In this document: positions 49,053 to 58,453 of the stretch, in pieces
How the letters are laid out: every line of letters begins with the position of its first letter
How positions within the stretch are numbered: position 1 is the first letter of the stretch
DNA from: an uncultured Bacteroidales bacterium
GTDB lineage: Bacteria; Bacteroidota; Bacteroidia; Bacteroidales; Paludibacteraceae
Assembly (NCBI GenBank): GCA_902792535.1
Contig: CADAZU010000020.1
Span: forward strand, 1-58,453
DNA length: 58,453 bases
Reading direction: 5' to 3'
Program-made: the position numbers and the translations under genes
The notes under the pieces: model-generated
What the model saw: the letters and a program-made list of their open reading frames with translations, nothing else
Told to the model about the DNA's origin: nothing
Database searches by the model: none

Positions 49053-52000
49053 TTACATATCGCCGTTGAGGGCTGCTTCTGCTGCTTCGCGGGCAGCCTG
49101 GATAGCAGCATACTCCTCCTTGTTGTGTACCGAGATCTTGGCAAACTCACGCAGACCGGTTCCGGCAGGAATGAGGTTACCGCAGATCACATTCTCCTTC
49201 ATTCCCTCGAGGTAATCCACCTTACCGCGGATTGCAGCCTCGTTGAGGACTTTCGTTGTTTCCTGGAAGGAAGCAGCGGACATGAAGGACTTGGTACCCA
49301 ACGCCGCGCGGGTGATACCTTGGAGAATCTGTTTTGCCGTAGCGCACTCGGCGTCACGAGCCTGAACCAGTTTCTTGTCACGACGGCGGAGCGACGAGTT
49401 CTCATCGTGCAGACGACGTGCGGTAACGATCTGACCCTCACGGAGTACTTCGCTGTCACCGGCATCGGTGATCACCTTGCGTCCCCAGATACGATCGTTC
49501 TCCTCCAAGAAGTCGAGTTTGTCAACTACATCGCCTTCCAAGAAGCGTGTATCGCCCGGCTCAAGGATCTCTACCTTACGCATCATTTGGCGCACGATGA
49601 TCTCGAAGTGCTTATCGTTGATTTCCACACCCTGCAGACGGTAAACCTCCTGCGCCTCCTGAACGATATAGTTCTGTACGGCAGTCGGACCTTGGATAGC
49701 CAAGATGTCCTCCGGCGTGATAGCACCGTCAGAGAGTGCTACACCGGCGCGAACATAGTCGCCTTCCTGCACGAGGATCTGTTTGGTCAGCGGGATGAGA
49801 TAAGCCTTCTGCTCACCCAGTTTGGAGGTAACGAACAACTCACGGTTACCACGTTTGATCTTACCGTACGAAACCTCACCGTCGATCTCAGCCACAACAG
49901 CCGGGTTGGACGGGTTACGCGCCTCGAAGAGCTCGGTGATACGCGGCAGACCGGAGGTGATATCACCACCGTTGTTAGCGGAACGAGCCATAGAGAAGAG
50001 AACCGATCCCGGCTTAACCGCTGCACCCTCTACGAGCGCCAGGTTAGCCTTCACAGGCAGGTTGTACGAACGCAGGATATTGCCATCCTTGTCCAGAATA
50101 TGTGCCTGCGGCATCTTCGTCTTGTCTTTCGACTCAATGATATAGACTTCCTTCATCTGGGTAGCCTCATCGACTTCCGTCTTGCAGGTCACACCTTCAA
50201 TGACATCCTCGTAATGGATCGTACCTTCTTGCTCGATGATCAACGGAGCCTTGTACGGATCCCACTCGCAAACGAGTGTGTCCTTCGGGTATTTCTCGCC
50301 CGGAGTGATATACAACTTGGATGCATAGCTGATATCGAAGGAAGCCAAGATGACACCGGTCTTCTCGTCCTTGAGGTTCATGGTGTTCTTACGGCTTACA
50401 ACGATTGTCTCGCCCTTGTCCGTAGTGATAGTACGCAGATCTTCAATCTCTACGATACCGTCGCGGTTCAGTTTGTACTTGTCTTGCGCAGCCGAACCGG
50501 ACAAACCACCGGCGTGGAAGGTACGCAGAGTCAGCTGGGTACCCGGCTCACCGATTGCCTGTGCAGCAATGACACCGACTGCCTCACCTCTCTGAACCAT
50601 CTTACGGGATGCGAGGTTCCTGCCGTAGCACTTCGCGCAGACGCCGTGCTTGCTCTCGCAAGTGAGCACCGAACGGATGACTACTTCCTCAATACCTGCA
50701 GCCTCGATCGCCTCGCATGCCGCCTCACGGATCTCTTCGCCCGAAGCAACAATCAGCTTGCCGTCTTCGTCGAAGATATCATGAACCGACACACGGCCCA
50801 GAATACGGGTGGTCAGAGAAGCCTTGACGTGTCCGTCCTGGTCCTTGATAGCGCGTGCCGTGATACCACGGAGCGTACCGCAGTCTTCCTCGTTGATGAT
50901 GACATCGTGCGATACATCGACGAGACGACGGGTCAGATAACCGGCGTCGGCAGTCTTCAAAGCGGTATCAGCAAGACCCTTACGGGCACCGTGGGTGGAG
51001 ATGAAGTACTCCAACACGGACATACCCTCTTTGAAGTTCGCGATAACCGGGTTCTCGATATCGGTACGGGTATCGGTCGAACCGGCTTTCATCGGCTTCG
51101 CCATAATACCACGGATACCTGCCAACTGCTTGATCTGTCCGGCGTTACCACGGGCACCCGAATCCATCATCATGTAAACCGAGTTGAATCCTTCGTCCGC
51201 CTCAGCCATGTGCTTGATGACGATCTTGGTCAGTTCCTCATCGATATTCTTCCATGTATCCACCGTATCCTGATAACGCTTGTCATCATTGATCTGACCG
51301 TACATGTACTGCTCATTGAGCATCTCAACGGTTGCATTACCCTTCGCAACGTACTCTTCGCGCTCCTCCGGGATAATAATATCGTTGAGGTTGAAGCTCA
51401 GACCACCGCGGAAAGCGCGATAGTAACCGAGGTCCTTGATGTCGTCGAGGAACTGTGCTGCGCGAGCTACACCGCAGGTCTTGATGACATTGGTGATAAT
51501 ACCCTTGACAGCGCTCTTTTTCATCAGCACGTTCTGGAATCCGATCTCTGCCGGCACGTATTGGTTCACAATCACGCGCCCCGGAGTGGTCAGAATCATT
51601 TGTCCGTTGATACGTACATTCACCTTCGCATGGATATCCACCACACCTTCGTTGAGCGCGATGATTGCCTCTTCCTCGGAATAGAAGGAGAGTCCCTCTC
51701 CCTTCACGCCTGCGCGCTCCTTAGTAATATAATAGAGACCAAGGATCATATCCTGTGAAGGCACGGTGATCGGGTTACCGTTCGCCGGGTCAAGGATGTT
51801 ATGCGAGCCGAGCATGAGGAGTTGCGCCTCCAGGATCGCCTCGTTGGACAGAGGCAAGTGAACCGCCATCTGGTCACCATCGAAGTCGGCGTTGAATCCG
51901 GCACAAGCCAGCGGGTGGAGCTGGATAGCCTTACCCTCGATCATCTTCGGCTGGAAAGCCAAGATACCGTGACGGTGCAGTGTCGGGGCACGGTTCAGCA

Positions 52001-53336
52001 GAACAGGGTGACCCTCCATTACATGCTCAAGAATCTCGTAGATCTCCGGATCACGGCGGTCAATGATCTTCTTTGCCGATTTAACGGTTTTAACTTTTCC
52101 GCGCTCCAGGAGCTTGCGGATGATAAACGGTTTATAGAGTTCAGCCGCCATCTCTTTGGGCAGACCGCACTCGTGCATCTTCAGCTCCGGACCTACCACG
52201 ATAACCGAACGCGCAGAGTAGTCCACACGTTTACCGAGCAGGTTCTGACGGAAACGTCCTTGCTTACCCTTCAAGCTGTCGGAGAGAGATTTCAGCGGAC
52301 GGTTAGCCTCCGATTTCATAGCCGTAGTCTTGCGGCTGTTATCGAAGAGCGAATCCACCGCCTCCTGCAACATACGCTTCTCGTTGCGCAGAATCACATC
52401 CGGCGCTTTGATCTCGATGAGTCGTTTCAGACGGTTGTTACGTATGATCACGCGACGATAGAGATCATTGAGGTCGGAGGTAGCGAAACGACCGCCATCC
52501 AGCGGCACGAGCGGACGCAACTCCGGAGGAGTAACAGGGATTGCCTGCAGAATCATCCACTCCGGACGGTTCTTGCCCTTCGAAGCACGGAACGCCTCAA
52601 CGACTTGCAGACGTTTGAGCGCTTCCTGACGACGCTGAGCCGAAGACGATTTGTCCGCCGTTGCGCGGAGTTCGTATGAGAGTTCGTCCAGATCGATTGC
52701 AGCCAGCAGGTCATAAACCGCCTCGGCACCCATCTTTATTACTACCTTGTTCGGATCCGTGTCCTCCAGCAGTTCGTTGTCCTCCGGCATGATGCTGAGT
52801 ACCTGCATGTACTGATCCTCGTCCAGCAACATGCGGTCCTCGATCGGCAGACGGTTCTTGTCCGTCTCGTTCTTCTCGCCGATCTCCTGACCCGCCAGCG
52901 CACCGGCACGTACTACGAGATATTTCTCATAATAAATGACGGACTCCAGTTTCTTGGTCGGAATACCGAGCAGCGCAGCCATCTTGGACGGCAGCGAACG
53001 GAGATACCAGATATGAGCAACGGGCACTACCAGCTTGATGTGACCCATACGCTCACGACGTACTTTCTTCTCGGTCACCTCTACGCCGCATCGCTCGCAG
53101 ACGATACCTTTGTAACGGATACGTTTGTATTTACCGCAGTGGCACTCATAGTCCTTGGTAGGACCAAAAATGCGCTCGCAGAACAAACCATCGCGCTCCG
53201 GTTTATAGGTACGATAGTTGATTGTTTCCGGTTTAAGCACCTCGCCGGAAGAGATCTGCATGATCTCATCTGGAGACGCAAGACCAATAGAGATCTTGGT
53301 GAAACCGGTACGTTTATTTTCTTGTTTAAAAGCCAT
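49053..53336 (-). CDS. rpoC: RNA polymerase beta' subunit
   Basis: Largest catalytic subunit of RNA polymerase, 1427 residues. The N-terminal zinc-binding motif runs [20 protein letters not shown]. The active-site magnesium motif [16 protein letters not shown] is intact. Trigger-loop and bridge-helix regions follow (GGSTDTRTD-like [14 protein letters not shown]). The second zinc site has [16 protein letters not shown]. It follows rpoB by 15 bases. The start [17 protein letters not shown] is usual for Bacteroidales. Confidence 0.98.
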   Translation of the reverse strand: MAFKQENKRTGFTKISIGLASPDEIMQISSGEVLKPETINYRTYKPERDGLFCERIFGPTKDYECHCGKYKRIRYKGIVCERCGVEVTEKKVRRERMGHIKLVVPVAHIWYLRSLPSKMAALLGIPTKKLESVIYYEKYLVVRAGALAGQEIGEKNETDKNRLPIEDRMLLDEDQYMQVLSIMPEDNELLEDTDPNKVVIKMGAEAVYDLLAAIDLDELSYELRATADKSSSAQRRQEALKRLQVVEAFRASKGKNRPEWMILQAIPVTPPELRPLVPLDGGRFATSDLNDLYRRVIIRNNRLKRLIEIKAPDVILRNEKRMLQEAVDSLFDNSRKTTAMKSEANRPLKSLSDSLKGKQGRFRQNLLGKRVDYSARSVIVVGPELKMHECGLPKEMAAELYKPFIIRKLLERGKVKTVKSAKKIIDRRDPEIYEILEHVMEGHPVLLNRAPTLHRHGILAFQPKMIEGKAIQLHPLACAGFNADFDGDQMAVHLPLSNEAILEAQLLMLGSHNILDPANGNPITVPSQDMILGLYYITKERAGVKGEGLSFYSEEEAIIALNEGVVDIHAKVNVRINGQMILTTPGRVIVNQYVPAEIGFQNVLMKKSAVKGIITNVIKTCGVARAAQFLDDIKDLGYYRAFRGGLSFNLNDIIIPEEREEYVAKGNATVEMLNEQYMYGQINDDKRYQDTVDTWKNIDEELTKIVIKHMAEADEGFNSVYMMMDSGARGNAGQIKQLAGIRGIMAKPMKAGSTDTRTDIENPVIANFKEGMSVLEYFISTHGARKGLADTALKTADAGYLTRRLVDVSHDVIINEEDCGTLRGITARAIKDQDGHVKASLTTRILGRVSVHDIFDEDGKLIVASGEEIREAACEAIEAAGIEEVVIRSVLTCESKHGVCAKCYGRNLASRKMVQRGEAVGVIAAQAIGEPGTQLTLRTFHAGGLSGSAAQDKYKLNRDGIVEIEDLRTITTDKGETIVVSRKNTMNLKDEKTGVILASFDISYASKLYITPGEKYPKDTLVCEWDPYKAPLIIEQEGTIHYEDVIEGVTCKTEVDEATQMKEVYIIESKDKTKMPQAHILDKDGNILRSYNLPVKANLALVEGAAVKPGSVLFSMARSANNGGDITSGLPRITELFEARNPSNPAVVAEIDGEVSYGKIKRGNRELFVTSKLGEQKAYLIPLTKQILVQEGDYVRAGVALSDGAITPEDILAIQGPTAVQNYIVQEAQEVYRLQGVEINDKHFEIIVRQMMRKVEILEPGDTRFLEGDVVDKLDFLEENDRIWGRKVITDAGDSEVLREGQIVTARRLHDENSSLRRRDKKLVQARDAECATAKQILQGITRAALGTKSFMSAASFQETTKVLNEAAIRGKVDYLEGMKENVICGNLIPAGTGLREFAKISVHNKEEYAAIQAAREAAEAALNGDM

Positions 53337-53351
53337 GATTGTCCTCCAATT

Positions 53352-56300
53352 TTATTCCATATTGATACTGAGTGCCAGACCTTGCAACTCGTGCAAGAGC
53401 ACGTTAAGCGACTCGGGGAGTCCCGGTGTCGGGAACGGCTCACCCTTGACGATTGCTTCGTATGTACGGGCACGACCGGTGACGTCATCGGATTTGATGG
53501 TCAGGATCTCCTGCAGCACGTGTGCGGCTCCGTGAGCCTCCAGTGCCCAGACCTCCATCTCTCCGAAACGCTGTCCACCGAACTGCGCTTTACCGCCGAG
53601 CGGCTGCTGGGTGATCAAGCTGTACGGACCGATCGAACGGGCGTGCATCTTATCGTCCACCATGTGACCCAGTTTCATGAAGTAAGTCACACCGACAGTA
53701 GCCATCTGGTCGAACGGTTCACCCGTCTCGCCGTCATAGAGCTGGGTCTTACCGCCGCGCGGCAGACCTGCCTTGTCGGTCCACTCGTCGAGTTGCTCCA
53801 TCGTACATCCGTCGAAGATAGGCGTAGAGAATTTAACGCCCAGCTCCTGACCTGCCCAACCGAGCACAGCCTCGAAGATCTGGCCGATGTTCATACGGGA
53901 AGGCACACCCATCGGGTTCAGCACGATATCGACCGGCGTACCGTCCGCGAGGAACGGCATGTCCTCTACGCGGACAATCTTGGAAACGATACCCTTGTTA
54001 CCGTGACGACCTGCCATCTTGTCACCCACGCGGATCTTACGACGCTTGGCGATATAAACCTTCGCCATCTGGATAATACCGTTCGGCAGTTCGTCGCCGA
54101 TAGTGAGGTTGAATTTCTCGCGTTTGAGCGATGCATCCATCTCTTTGTATTTAGCGATATAATTGAGGATACACTGAGCTGCCAACTCGTTCTTGTGCTC
54201 GTCGGTAGTCCAGCCCTCCAGCAGTACCGTGAAGTAGTCGATCTCATTGAGACGCTCCTTCGAGAAGTGCTGACCTTTGGAGATCAACTCGGTACCCAGA
54301 ATGTCCTTCACCGTAACAGCAGCCTTGCCGTTCAGCAGCACATAGAGTTTGTCGATCAGTTTGGCGCGGAGAGCATCGGCTTTAACCTTGAACTCGTTGT
54401 CCATCTTCTGCATCGTCTCTTTATCCTCCATCTTCTGCTTGCGGTCCTTATTGGCACGCGTGTAGAGTTTCTTGTCGATGATAACACCATCCAGAGACGG
54501 GCTGGCTTTGAGAGAAGCATCCTTCACATCACCCGCCTTCTCACCGAAGATAGCCTTCAGCAGTTTCTCCTCCGGAGACGGATCCGTCTCACCCTTCGGA
54601 GTGATCTTACCGATCAGGATATCGCCCGGCTGGATGTACGCACCGACACGAATAATACCGTTTTCGTCGAGGTCTTTGGTAGCATCCTCGGATACGTTCG
54701 GGATATCGGCTGTGAACTCCTCCATACCGCGCTTCGTGTCACGCACCTCAAGCAGCTGCTCTACAACGTGAACCGAAGTGTACATATCTTCGCGTACGAT
54801 GCGCTCGGAGAGCACGATGGCATCCTCGTAGTTGTAACCCTTCCAAGGAATATAAGCCACCTTCAGGTTCTTACCGAGCGCCAGTTCACCCGCCTGGGTT
54901 GCATACCCCTCTGTCAGGATCTGACCCTTCGTCACCTTGTCGCCCTTGCGGACAAGCGGATGAAGGTCGATGGTCGTATTCTGGTTCGTCTTCTCGAACT
55001 TAGGCATCTTATACTCTTTCTCAGCAGGCTCGAAGCTGATCAGTTCGTCCTCCTCGGAGCGGTCGTAGAGCACGCGGATGACATCTGCATCCACATACGT
55101 TACGGTTCCTTCGCCCTCAGCGACGATCTGGGTGCGGCTGTCGGTTACCAACTGCTCCTCGATCCCGGTTCCTACAATAGGAGCCTCGGAGGTGATCAGA
55201 GGTACTGCCTGACGCATCATGTTCGATCCCATCAACGCACGGTGGGCATCGTCGTGCTCCAGGAACGGAATAAGAGCCGCAGCAACGGAAGCGATCTGAC
55301 ACGGAGCCACGTCCATCAGGTTCACCTGATCCGGTCCCACAACAGGGAAATCAGCACCCAGACGGGTCTTAACCTTATTGCGGATGAAATGGCCATCCGG
55401 TGTCAGCGGTGCGTTACCCTGTGCTACCACCTGCTTCTCCTCGTCCTCTGCGGAGAGGTAGATGACATGGTCGTTATCCAGATCCACGACGCTGTCATGT
55501 ACCTGACGGTACGGGGTCTCGATGAAACCGAGGTCGTTGATCTTGGCATAGATACACATCGAAGAGATCAGACCGATGTTCGGTCCTTCCGGCGTCTCGA
55601 TAGGACAGAGACGTCCGTAGTGGGTGTAGTGTACGTCTCGCACCTCGAATCCGGCGCGGTCACGACTCAGACCACCGGGACCGAGAGCCGACATACGGCG
55701 CTTGTGGGTGATCTCAGCCAACGGGTTCTGCTGGTCCATGAACTGGCTCAGCGCGTTGGTACCGAAATACGAGTTGATAATCGAGGAGATCGATTTGGCA
55801 TTGATCAGATCCGTCGGAGTGAAGACCTCATTGTCGCGTACGTTCATACGCTCACGGACGGTGCGCGCCATACGCGCCAGACCGATGCCGAACTGGTTGT
55901 AGAGCTGCTCGCCTACCGTGCGGACACGACGGTTGGACAAGTGGTCGATATCGTCCACCTCGGCATTGCTGTTGATCAGTTTAACGAGGTATTTGATAAT
56001 CTCGATCATATCTTCCTTGGTCAGCACACGGGTATCCTCCGGGATAGACATGTTGAGCTTGCGGTTGATACGATAACGGCCTACTTCACCCAGGTCATAA
56101 CGCTTCTGGGAGAAGAAGAGGTTCTGGATCATCTCTCGTGCCGTGGCGTCATCCGCCGGCTCTGCATTACGCAACTGGCGGTAGATATAGAGGACTGCCT
56201 CTTTCTCCGTCTTTGCCGGATCTTTCTGCAAGGTGTTGAAGATGATAGAGAAATCGTTCTCGCGCTCCTGGTCCTTGTGCAGCAGGACGGATTTGGAACC

Positions 56301-57164
56301 GGACTCCAGAATGATCTCAATGATCTCCGGCGTCAGTTCTTCCTCACGCTCCACCACAATCTGGTTACGCTCGATGGACGATACCTCGCCGGTATCCTCA
56401 TCCACGAAATCCTCGATCGTCGGTTTCATTACATAGCCGGCTAACTTACGACCCATGCAAGCCTCCAGCGCCTCGCGGTTCACCTTTACCTCCTCTGCCA
56501 AATCGAAGCAGTTGAGGATGTCCTTGTCGGACTCGAAACCGATGGCACGGAGCAAGGTCGTTACCGGCAATTTCTTCTTACGGTCGATGTAAGCATACAT
56601 GACCTTGTTGATGTCCGTAGCGAACTCGATCCACGAGCCGCGGAACGGAATGATACGCGCCGAATAGAGTTTGGTACCGTTGGAGTGCATCGACGTGCCG
56701 AAGAATACACCCGGCGAACGGTGCAACTGACTGACGATCACACGCTCTGCACCATTGATGACAAAGGTGCCTTTCGGCGTCATGTAAGGAATTGTACCCA
56801 GGTACACATCGGAAACGACGGTGTCGAAATCCTCGTGATCCGGATCGTCACAGCTCAGACGCAGTTTGGCTTTCAGAGGCACACTATAGGTCAGACCGCG
56901 CTTGATGCACTCCTCAATCGAGTAGCGGGGACGGTCCACCGAATAGTCCAAAAACGCCAACGTGAAGCTGTTACGGGTATCCTGAATCGGGAAGTTCTCC
57001 GAGAATACCTTAAAGAGTCCCTCTTTACGACGCTGCTCAGGAGTCGAATCCATCTGCAGAAAATCCTGGAAGGACTTCAGCTGAATGTCCAGAAAGTCAG
57101 GATAGGGCATCTGCTGTTGCATGCGGCTAAAATTGACTCTCTGCTGTTTTTTTGTTGTAGCCAT
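53352..57164 (-). CDS. rpoB: RNA polymerase beta subunit
   Basis: Catalytic subunit of RNA polymerase, 1270 residues. The rifampicin-pocket region reads [20 protein letters not shown] then [16 protein letters not shown], with no obvious resistance substitution among these residues. The C-terminal [20 protein letters not shown] is typical. It starts [15 protein letters not shown]. It is separated from rplL by a 234-base gap with a strong hairpin. Confidence 0.98.
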   Translation of the reverse strand: MATTKKQQRVNFSRMQQQMPYPDFLDIQLKSFQDFLQMDSTPEQRRKEGLFKVFSENFPIQDTRNSFTLAFLDYSVDRPRYSIEECIKRGLTYSVPLKAKLRLSCDDPDHEDFDTVVSDVYLGTIPYMTPKGTFVINGAERVIVSQLHRSPGVFFGTSMHSNGTKLYSARIIPFRGSWIEFATDINKVMYAYIDRKKKLPVTTLLRAIGFESDKDILNCFDLAEEVKVNREALEACMGRKLAGYVMKPTIEDFVDEDTGEVSSIERNQIVVEREEELTPEIIEIILESGSKSVLLHKDQERENDFSIIFNTLQKDPAKTEKEAVLYIYRQLRNAEPADDATAREMIQNLFFSQKRYDLGEVGRYRINRKLNMSIPEDTRVLTKEDMIEIIKYLVKLINSNAEVDDIDHLSNRRVRTVGEQLYNQFGIGLARMARTVRERMNVRDNEVFTPTDLINAKSISSIINSYFGTNALSQFMDQQNPLAEITHKRRMSALGPGGLSRDRAGFEVRDVHYTHYGRLCPIETPEGPNIGLISSMCIYAKINDLGFIETPYRQVHDSVVDLDNDHVIYLSAEDEEKQVVAQGNAPLTPDGHFIRNKVKTRLGADFPVVGPDQVNLMDVAPCQIASVAAALIPFLEHDDAHRALMGSNMMRQAVPLITSEAPIVGTGIEEQLVTDSRTQIVAEGEGTVTYVDADVIRVLYDRSEEDELISFEPAEKEYKMPKFEKTNQNTTIDLHPLVRKGDKVTKGQILTEGYATQAGELALGKNLKVAYIPWKGYNYEDAIVLSERIVREDMYTSVHVVEQLLEVRDTKRGMEEFTADIPNVSEDATKDLDENGIIRVGAYIQPGDILIGKITPKGETDPSPEEKLLKAIFGEKAGDVKDASLKASPSLDGVIIDKKLYTRANKDRKQKMEDKETMQKMDNEFKVKADALRAKLIDKLYVLLNGKAAVTVKDILGTELISKGQHFSKERLNEIDYFTVLLEGWTTDEHKNELAAQCILNYIAKYKEMDASLKREKFNLTIGDELPNGIIQMAKVYIAKRRKIRVGDKMAGRHGNKGIVSKIVRVEDMPFLADGTPVDIVLNPMGVPSRMNIGQIFEAVLGWAGQELGVKFSTPIFDGCTMEQLDEWTDKAGLPRGGKTQLYDGETGEPFDQMATVGVTYFMKLGHMVDDKMHARSIGPYSLITQQPLGGKAQFGGQRFGEMEVWALEAHGAAHVLQEILTIKSDDVTGRARTYEAIVKGEPFPTPGLPESLNVLLHELQGLALSINME

Positions 57165-57327
57165 TATTTTAGATGGTTGATAATTGTTTAACAGAATTAA
57201 ACTGTTGGTAATGAATAATTTAAATCTAAATCGATGGTGAGTTTATTTATATTATCTTAATCTTCACCCTATAATAATTACCAAATTTTTCAGTTATTTA
57301 ATCATTCTGTCCTATTGAGCGAAAAAG

Positions 57328-57365
57328 GTTTAGACTCCCAATATGTCTGGGAATCTAAACCTATT
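57328..57365 (-). terminator. Attenuator-like hairpin between rplL and rpoB
   Basis: AGGTTTAGA-TCCCA and TGGGA-TCTAAACCT arms pair over about 15 positions with one mismatch. On the minus strand TTTTT follows. Its place between ribosomal and polymerase genes fits a partial terminator or an RNA-processing site that lowers rpoBC expression. Confidence 0.8.
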
Positions 57366-57398
57366 CCACCCGATGAGAGTGGTTGGCTCGTAGGGGTA

Positions 57399-57779
57399 TT
57401 ACTTGAGTTCTACCTCTGCGCCTACTTCCTCGAGAGCTTTCTTCAGAGCCTCTGCAGTAGCTTTGTCAACACCCTCTTTTACGGTAGAAGGAGCAGCGTC
57501 AACGATGTCTTTAGCCTCTTTCAGACCAAGACCGGTTTGCTCTTTAACTGCTTTTACAACCTGGAGTTTGTTAGCACCTGCGCTCTTCAGAACTACGTCG
57601 AAAGAGGTCTTCTCCTCAGCAGCCTCAGCAGCAGCGCCGCCGGCAGCAGGAGCAGCAACTGCTACAGCTGCAGCAGCCGGCTCAATTCCGTACTCCTCTT
57701 TGAGGATAGTAGCGAGTTCATTTACTTCCTTAACAGTAAGGTTAACTAATGTTTCAGCAATAACTTTAAGATCTGCCAT
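57399..57779 (-). CDS. rplL: 50S ribosomal protein L7/L12
   Basis: Stalk protein that recruits translation factors; 126 residues. It has an N-terminal dimerisation helix ([20 protein letters not shown]), an Ala-rich hinge, and a C-terminal domain with [20 protein letters not shown]. It follows rplJ by 45 bases. Confidence 0.98.
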   Translation of the reverse strand: MADLKVIAETLVNLTVKEVNELATILKEEYGIEPAAAAVAVAAPAAGGAAAEAAEEKTSFDVVLKSAGANKLQVVKAVKEQTGLGLKEAKDIVDAAPSTVKEGVDKATAEALKKALEEVGAEVELK

Positions 57780-57824
57780 GATCGTATAAATTTTAAATGT
57801 TTTTAAATTCAGTTAATAAAATGA

Positions 57825-58352
57825 TTATCCACGCTTCTCCAAAGTCTGGAGTACGCCATGAATGGTGTTTTGTCCGCTCTGAAGTGCAGAAACGACATTC
57901 TTTGCCGGCGACTGGAGCAAAGCAACCAATTCGGCGATGAGTTCGTTCTTGGACTTGATAGCGCTGAGGAACTCGAGATTCTGCTTGCCTACGTAAACTG
58001 TCTCTTCTACGTACGCAGCTTTGAGTTGGGGCTTAGCCTCTCCGGTCTTGTCACCTTTGGTAAACTCCTTGATGAGTTTAGCCGGTACGTTACCGGTATT
58101 GCTAAGCATGAGGGCGGTGTTACCCTTGAGTGCGTCAAAAATAGTTGCGTCCACGCCTTTTTTCTCAAGCGCTTTTTGGAGCAAAGTATTCTTAGCGACC
58201 AAGAGTTTGATGTCCTGCTTGAAGCATGCACGACGCAGTTCGCTTGTCTTCGCCGCATCCAATCCCTCAATATTAACGAGGTAGAAATGCGAATACTCAG
58301 CGAGTTGGGCGCCAAGGGCTTCAATGACGAGATTTTTATCTTCCTTTTTCAT
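57825..58352 (-). CDS. rplJ: 50S ribosomal protein L10
   Basis: Stalk base protein that anchors L7/L12 dimers; 175 residues. The globular N-terminal part runs from LVIEALGAQLAEYSHFYLVN through VAKNTLLQKALEKKG. The C-terminal helix for L12 binding (ALLQSPAKNVVSALQSGQNT) follows. It lies 23 bases after rplA. Confidence 0.98.
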   Translation of the reverse strand: MKKEDKNLVIEALGAQLAEYSHFYLVNIEGLDAAKTSELRRACFKQDIKLLVAKNTLLQKALEKKGVDATIFDALKGNTALMLSNTGNVPAKLIKEFTKGDKTGEAKPQLKAAYVEETVYVGKQNLEFLSAIKSKNELIAELVALLQSPAKNVVSALQSGQNTIHGVLQTLEKRG

Positions 58353-58375
58353 ACTTGTCTGTAATTTTTAAGAGA

Positions 58376-58453
58376 TTAAAGCGATTTGGTATCGATCTTA
58401 ATACCCTGACTCATAGTGCTGGAAAGATAAACGCTCTTGATGTACTCACCTTT
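58376..58453 (-). CDS. rplA: 50S ribosomal protein L1, C-terminal end (partial)
   Basis: The last 25 codons of L1 are present: KGEYIKSVYLSSTMSQGIKI then DTKSL and a stop at 58376. The segment YIKSVYLSSTMGxGIK is highly conserved at the L1 C-terminus. The gene continues beyond the right edge. Position before rplJ confirms it. Confidence 0.93.
   Translation of the reverse strand, partial: KGEYIKSVYLSSTMSQGIKIDTKSL

Noticed and set aside
49125-51758. 877-codon plus-strand open frame antisense to rpoC
   Set aside because: Shadow of rpoC; no family resemblance.
55690-55800. Rifampicin-resistance mutation in rpoB
   Set aside because: The pocket residues that can be read are the usual susceptible ones.
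53013-56444. 1143-codon open frame on the plus strand, antisense to rpoB
   Set aside because: It mirrors rpoB codon usage, has no recognisable domain or promoter, and rpoB is certain on the other strand.

Overview
The window looks like chromosome from a member of the order Bacteroidales. The evidence is Bacteroidetes-type promoters (TTTG/TTGC, about 19 bases, TAnnTTTG) before almost every transcription unit, a SusC/SusD outer-membrane pair, an LptE of the Bacteroidales type, cargo proteins with short type IX (T9SS)-like C-termini, and the order tRNA-Gln, L25, Pth, S4-domain protein. Species cannot be named from the sequence alone.

Layout. 1-99: outer end of a probable IS3-family element. 105-865: no gene; unusual nested hairpins and a promoter. 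866-6509 (+): tRNA-Gln, a 5'-truncated rplY, pth, an S4-domain protein, a DUF4924 protein, nth, recA and an FAD-dependent oxidoreductase. 6679-7416 (-): secreted protein of unknown function. 7603-15996 (-): pectin-type polysaccharide utilisation locus read SusC, SusD, PL1 lyase, GH28 polygalacturonase. 16170-23065 (-): envelope operon (sigma-54-type regulator, LptE, Wza-like export protein, Wzc-like tyrosine kinase) ending in topoisomerase III. 23264-23584 (+): secG.

23.7-28.8 kb, 37.4-39.3 kb and 46.9-48.7 kb (all -): three A+T-richer clusters of toxin-antitoxin (TA) modules (MNT/HEPN, HigA, YafQ, RelE/ParE, HicAB, DUF4160/DUF2442, DUF6169, ORF6N). Modules in the first cluster are separated by near-identical junction repeats carrying gene 3' ends, a terminator hairpin, a promoter and a perfect TACCTTTG-N6-CAAAGGTA inverted repeat over the -7 element. 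Four toxin genes (HEPN, HicA, HepT, YafQ) are truncated or internally deleted while their antitoxins are intact. Two giant multidomain secreted proteins (2674 and 2354 residues) lie between the clusters, each followed by a 39-49 residue small ORF of similar build.

48970-58453 (-): the conserved rplA-rplJ-rplL-rpoB-rpoC operon, rplA cut by the window edge.

A further theme is short tandem or palindromic repeat families (GTACAAAG, CAGTCAGC, CACCCACTAAT, GGTCNTTAA, GGGTTACGGGTGAA and others) that occur between genes and also in frame inside genes, several times in the FAD oxidoreductase alone. The early half of the window is housekeeping and nutrient uptake; the TA and giant-protein half looks like a recombining accessory region next to the RNA polymerase operon.
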